Part shown: piece after piece, positions 7,190 through 7,669 of the stretch
Layout of the letters: each line of letters begins with the position of its first letter
Position numbering within the stretch: the first letter of the stretch is position 1
Source of the DNA: an uncultured Eubacteriales bacterium
Lineage (GTDB): Bacteria; Bacillota; Clostridia; Lachnospirales; Lachnospiraceae
Direction of reading: 5' to 3'
Assembly: GCA_900549105.1 (NCBI GenBank)
Contig: URND01000130.1
Coordinates: forward strand, 1-7,669
DNA length: 7,669 nt
The notes under the pieces: model-generated
What the model was told of the DNA's origin: nothing
What the model saw: only the letters and a program-made list of their open reading frames with translations
The model's database searches: none
Position numbers and translations under genes: made by a program

Positions 7190-7413
7190 AAGGCGCCCTC
7201 CTTCACATAAATCCCCATGGATATTTCCTTTCCAATCGCCATACGCGTACCTCTGGCTTTAAAAATCATTGTTCCATTTTTCTTTCTATTTAAAACTTCG
7301 AGCCTCGTGCCATGAATCAGTCCAAGCGCTTCAAGCCTGCGCCCGACTTTTTCATTTAGCTGAGTCGACTCGACAACATATTCCATTCCCGGAATACCTT
7401 CAGATAAAGTCAT
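7186..7413 (-). CDS. feoA: FeoA, cytoplasmic SH3-like partner of FeoB
   Basis: FeoA is a small SH3-fold protein needed for full FeoB activity. The 75-residue product is the usual length and shows the family pattern: an N-terminal EGIPG segment, LEALGLIHGTRLEVLNR in the middle, and RGTRMAIGKEISMGIYV near the end. I start it at ATG 7413 because GGAGG (7422-7426) is 8 bases upstream. A TTG two codons earlier at 7419 is open in frame but only 2 bases from the same site, which is too close. The stop overlaps the feoB start by 4 bases, indicating translational coupling and matched synthesis of the two proteins. It is the first gene of feoA-feoB-Cys-rich protein. Confidence 0.95.
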   Translation of the reverse strand: MTLSEGIPGMEYVVESTQLNEKVGRRLEALGLIHGTRLEVLNRKKNGTMIFKARGTRMAIGKEISMGIYVKEGAL

Positions 7414-7421
7414 TTTCAATT

Positions 7422-7426
7422 CCTCC
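7422..7426 (-). promoter_or_regulatory. feoA ribosome binding site
   Basis: GGAGG with 8 bases to the ATG at 7413. It decides that start against the TTG at 7419. Confidence 0.8.
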
Positions 7427-7436
7427 GCCTGTCAAT

Positions 7437-7452
7437 TGATAATATATTCTCA
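7437..7452 (-). promoter_or_regulatory. Candidate iron-regulator operator in the feoA leader
   Basis: TGAGAATATATTATCA on the minus strand is a 16-bp inverted repeat with one mismatched position (TGAGAATA against TGATAATA). The half-sites resemble the TGATAAT/ATTATCA arms of Fur boxes, although the spacing is one base longer than the 7-1-7 form. It lies just downstream of the predicted transcription start, where a repressor would block elongation. AT-rich dyads arise by chance, so this is a candidate only. Confidence 0.4.
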
Positions 7453-7464
7453 TTTACCTCATAC

Positions 7465-7493
7465 ATATTAACCCGAATGGAATTAGTTGTCAA
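7465..7493 (-). promoter_or_regulatory. Promoter of the feoA-feoB operon
   Basis: A consensus -35 TTGACA (7488-7493), a 17-base spacer and -10 TAATAT (7465-7470, 4/6) on the minus strand. The start would fall near 7458, giving a leader of about 45 bases to the feoA ATG. It is the best sigma-70 promoter in the window. Confidence 0.7.
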
Positions 7494-7498
7494 TAACT
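7485..7498. promoter_or_regulatory. Imperfect dyad overlapping the feoA -35
   Basis: AGTTGTCAATAACT (plus strand) has arms AGTTGTC and AATAACT that match as an inverted repeat at 5 of 7 positions. It covers the -35 hexamer, a typical repressor position. The outer AGTT/AACT arms are loosely like DtxR-family boxes. Weak on its own. Confidence 0.25.
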
Positions 7499-7507
7499 TC
7501 TCAAAAC

Positions 7508-7553
7508 AAAAACATCTCCCGGTTGTTTTTCATCAATCCCGGAAGATGTTTTT
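7508..7553 (-). terminator. Intrinsic terminator of the gene entering from the right edge
   Basis: Arms 7508-7522 and 7539-7553 pair over 15 positions around a 16-base loop. In minus-strand RNA every position pairs, with one G-U wobble, and the 3' arm runs into UUUUUGUUUU. The plus strand has a C-A mismatch at the same position but also a T run. It starts 13 bases past the stop at 7567 and insulates the feo promoter. Confidence 0.85.
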
Positions 7554-7560
7554 CATCAAT
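7524..7560. repeat. 14-bp direct repeat in and beside the terminator
   Basis: TGTTTTTCATCAAT occurs at 7524-7537 (in the hairpin loop) and again at 7547-7560 (3' arm and flank), 23 bases apart and identical. It is probably a local duplication that added to the loop; no mobile-element ends are seen. Confidence 0.75.
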
Positions 7561-7566
7561 ACTTAT

Positions 7567-7669
7567 TTAATTAAAATACACCATCGGCTCTTCCGGCTTG
7601 ATGGCTTTTTCAATCCGCCGGGCATAAAGCACCGGGCCGATTCCGTGATACTCATCCCGATGTTCCAGG
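7567..7669 (-). CDS. C-terminal end of an unidentified protein (partial)
   Basis: An open frame enters from the right edge and ends at TAA 7567, giving the last 33 residues: LEHRDEYHGIGPVLYARRIE followed by KAIKPEEPMVYFN. I do not recognise the family. The frame is supported by its position just ahead of a strong terminator in the same direction and by codon choice like the neighbouring genes (CGG, CCG, GGC, GAA). The short tail is soluble-looking, mixed in charge, with no membrane segment. The terminator and the separate feoA promoter suggest it is not part of the feo operon. Confidence 0.65.
   Translation of the reverse strand, partial: LEHRDEYHGIGPVLYARRIEKAIKPEEPMVYFN

Noticed and set aside
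7414..7566. Riboswitch or small RNA upstream of feoA
   Set aside because: The predicted leader is only about 45 bases and the only stable hairpin is the terminator of the preceding gene; no riboswitch core is recognisable.

Overview
The window is core chromosome from a low- to mid-GC Firmicute, most likely class Clostridia and Lachnospiraceae-like. The DnaG zinc-finger and TOPRIM segments, the N-terminal two thirds of RpoD, and the FeoA-FeoB-Cys-rich protein arrangement all fit that group. Strong Shine-Dalgarno sites (AGGAGG, GGAGGG, AAGGAGG) precede most genes. I assign no species.

Bases 1-3730, minus strand, form a tight replication/transcription operon in the order dgt (HD-domain dNTP triphosphohydrolase), dnaG (primase), rpoD (primary sigma factor, cut by the left edge). 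dgt and dnaG abut with no spare base, and dnaG starts at GTG. dnaG and rpoD are 38 bases apart. A compact divergent promoter region (about 3731-3835) separates this operon from mutY on the plus strand. MutY is a [4Fe-4S] adenine glycosylase that acts on A:8-oxoG mispairs.

mutY converges on a minus-strand iron-uptake operon: feoA, then feoB (4-base ATGA overlap), then a 54-codon Cys-rich single-pass membrane protein. A GC-rich hairpin (4925-4952) lies between the convergent ends. Upstream of feoA are a TTGACA-N17-TAATAT promoter, two operator-like dyads, and a strong minus-strand terminator that closes an unidentified gene entering from the right edge (7567-7669).

Most of the window is ordinary housekeeping sequence, with no mobile element, CRISPR array, tRNA or rRNA. 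The most unusual signal is in rpoD. From about residue 210 (base 284 and below) the protein departs from the usual clostridial region 3, and its Gln codon choice flips from 7 CAG:1 CAA to 1 CAG:6 CAA, suggesting a mosaic gene or an assembly junction. Other points worth checking are a His-rich linker in FeoB, overlapping divergent dgt/mutY promoters with a possibly leaderless mutY mRNA, and the candidate iron-responsive operators at feoA.
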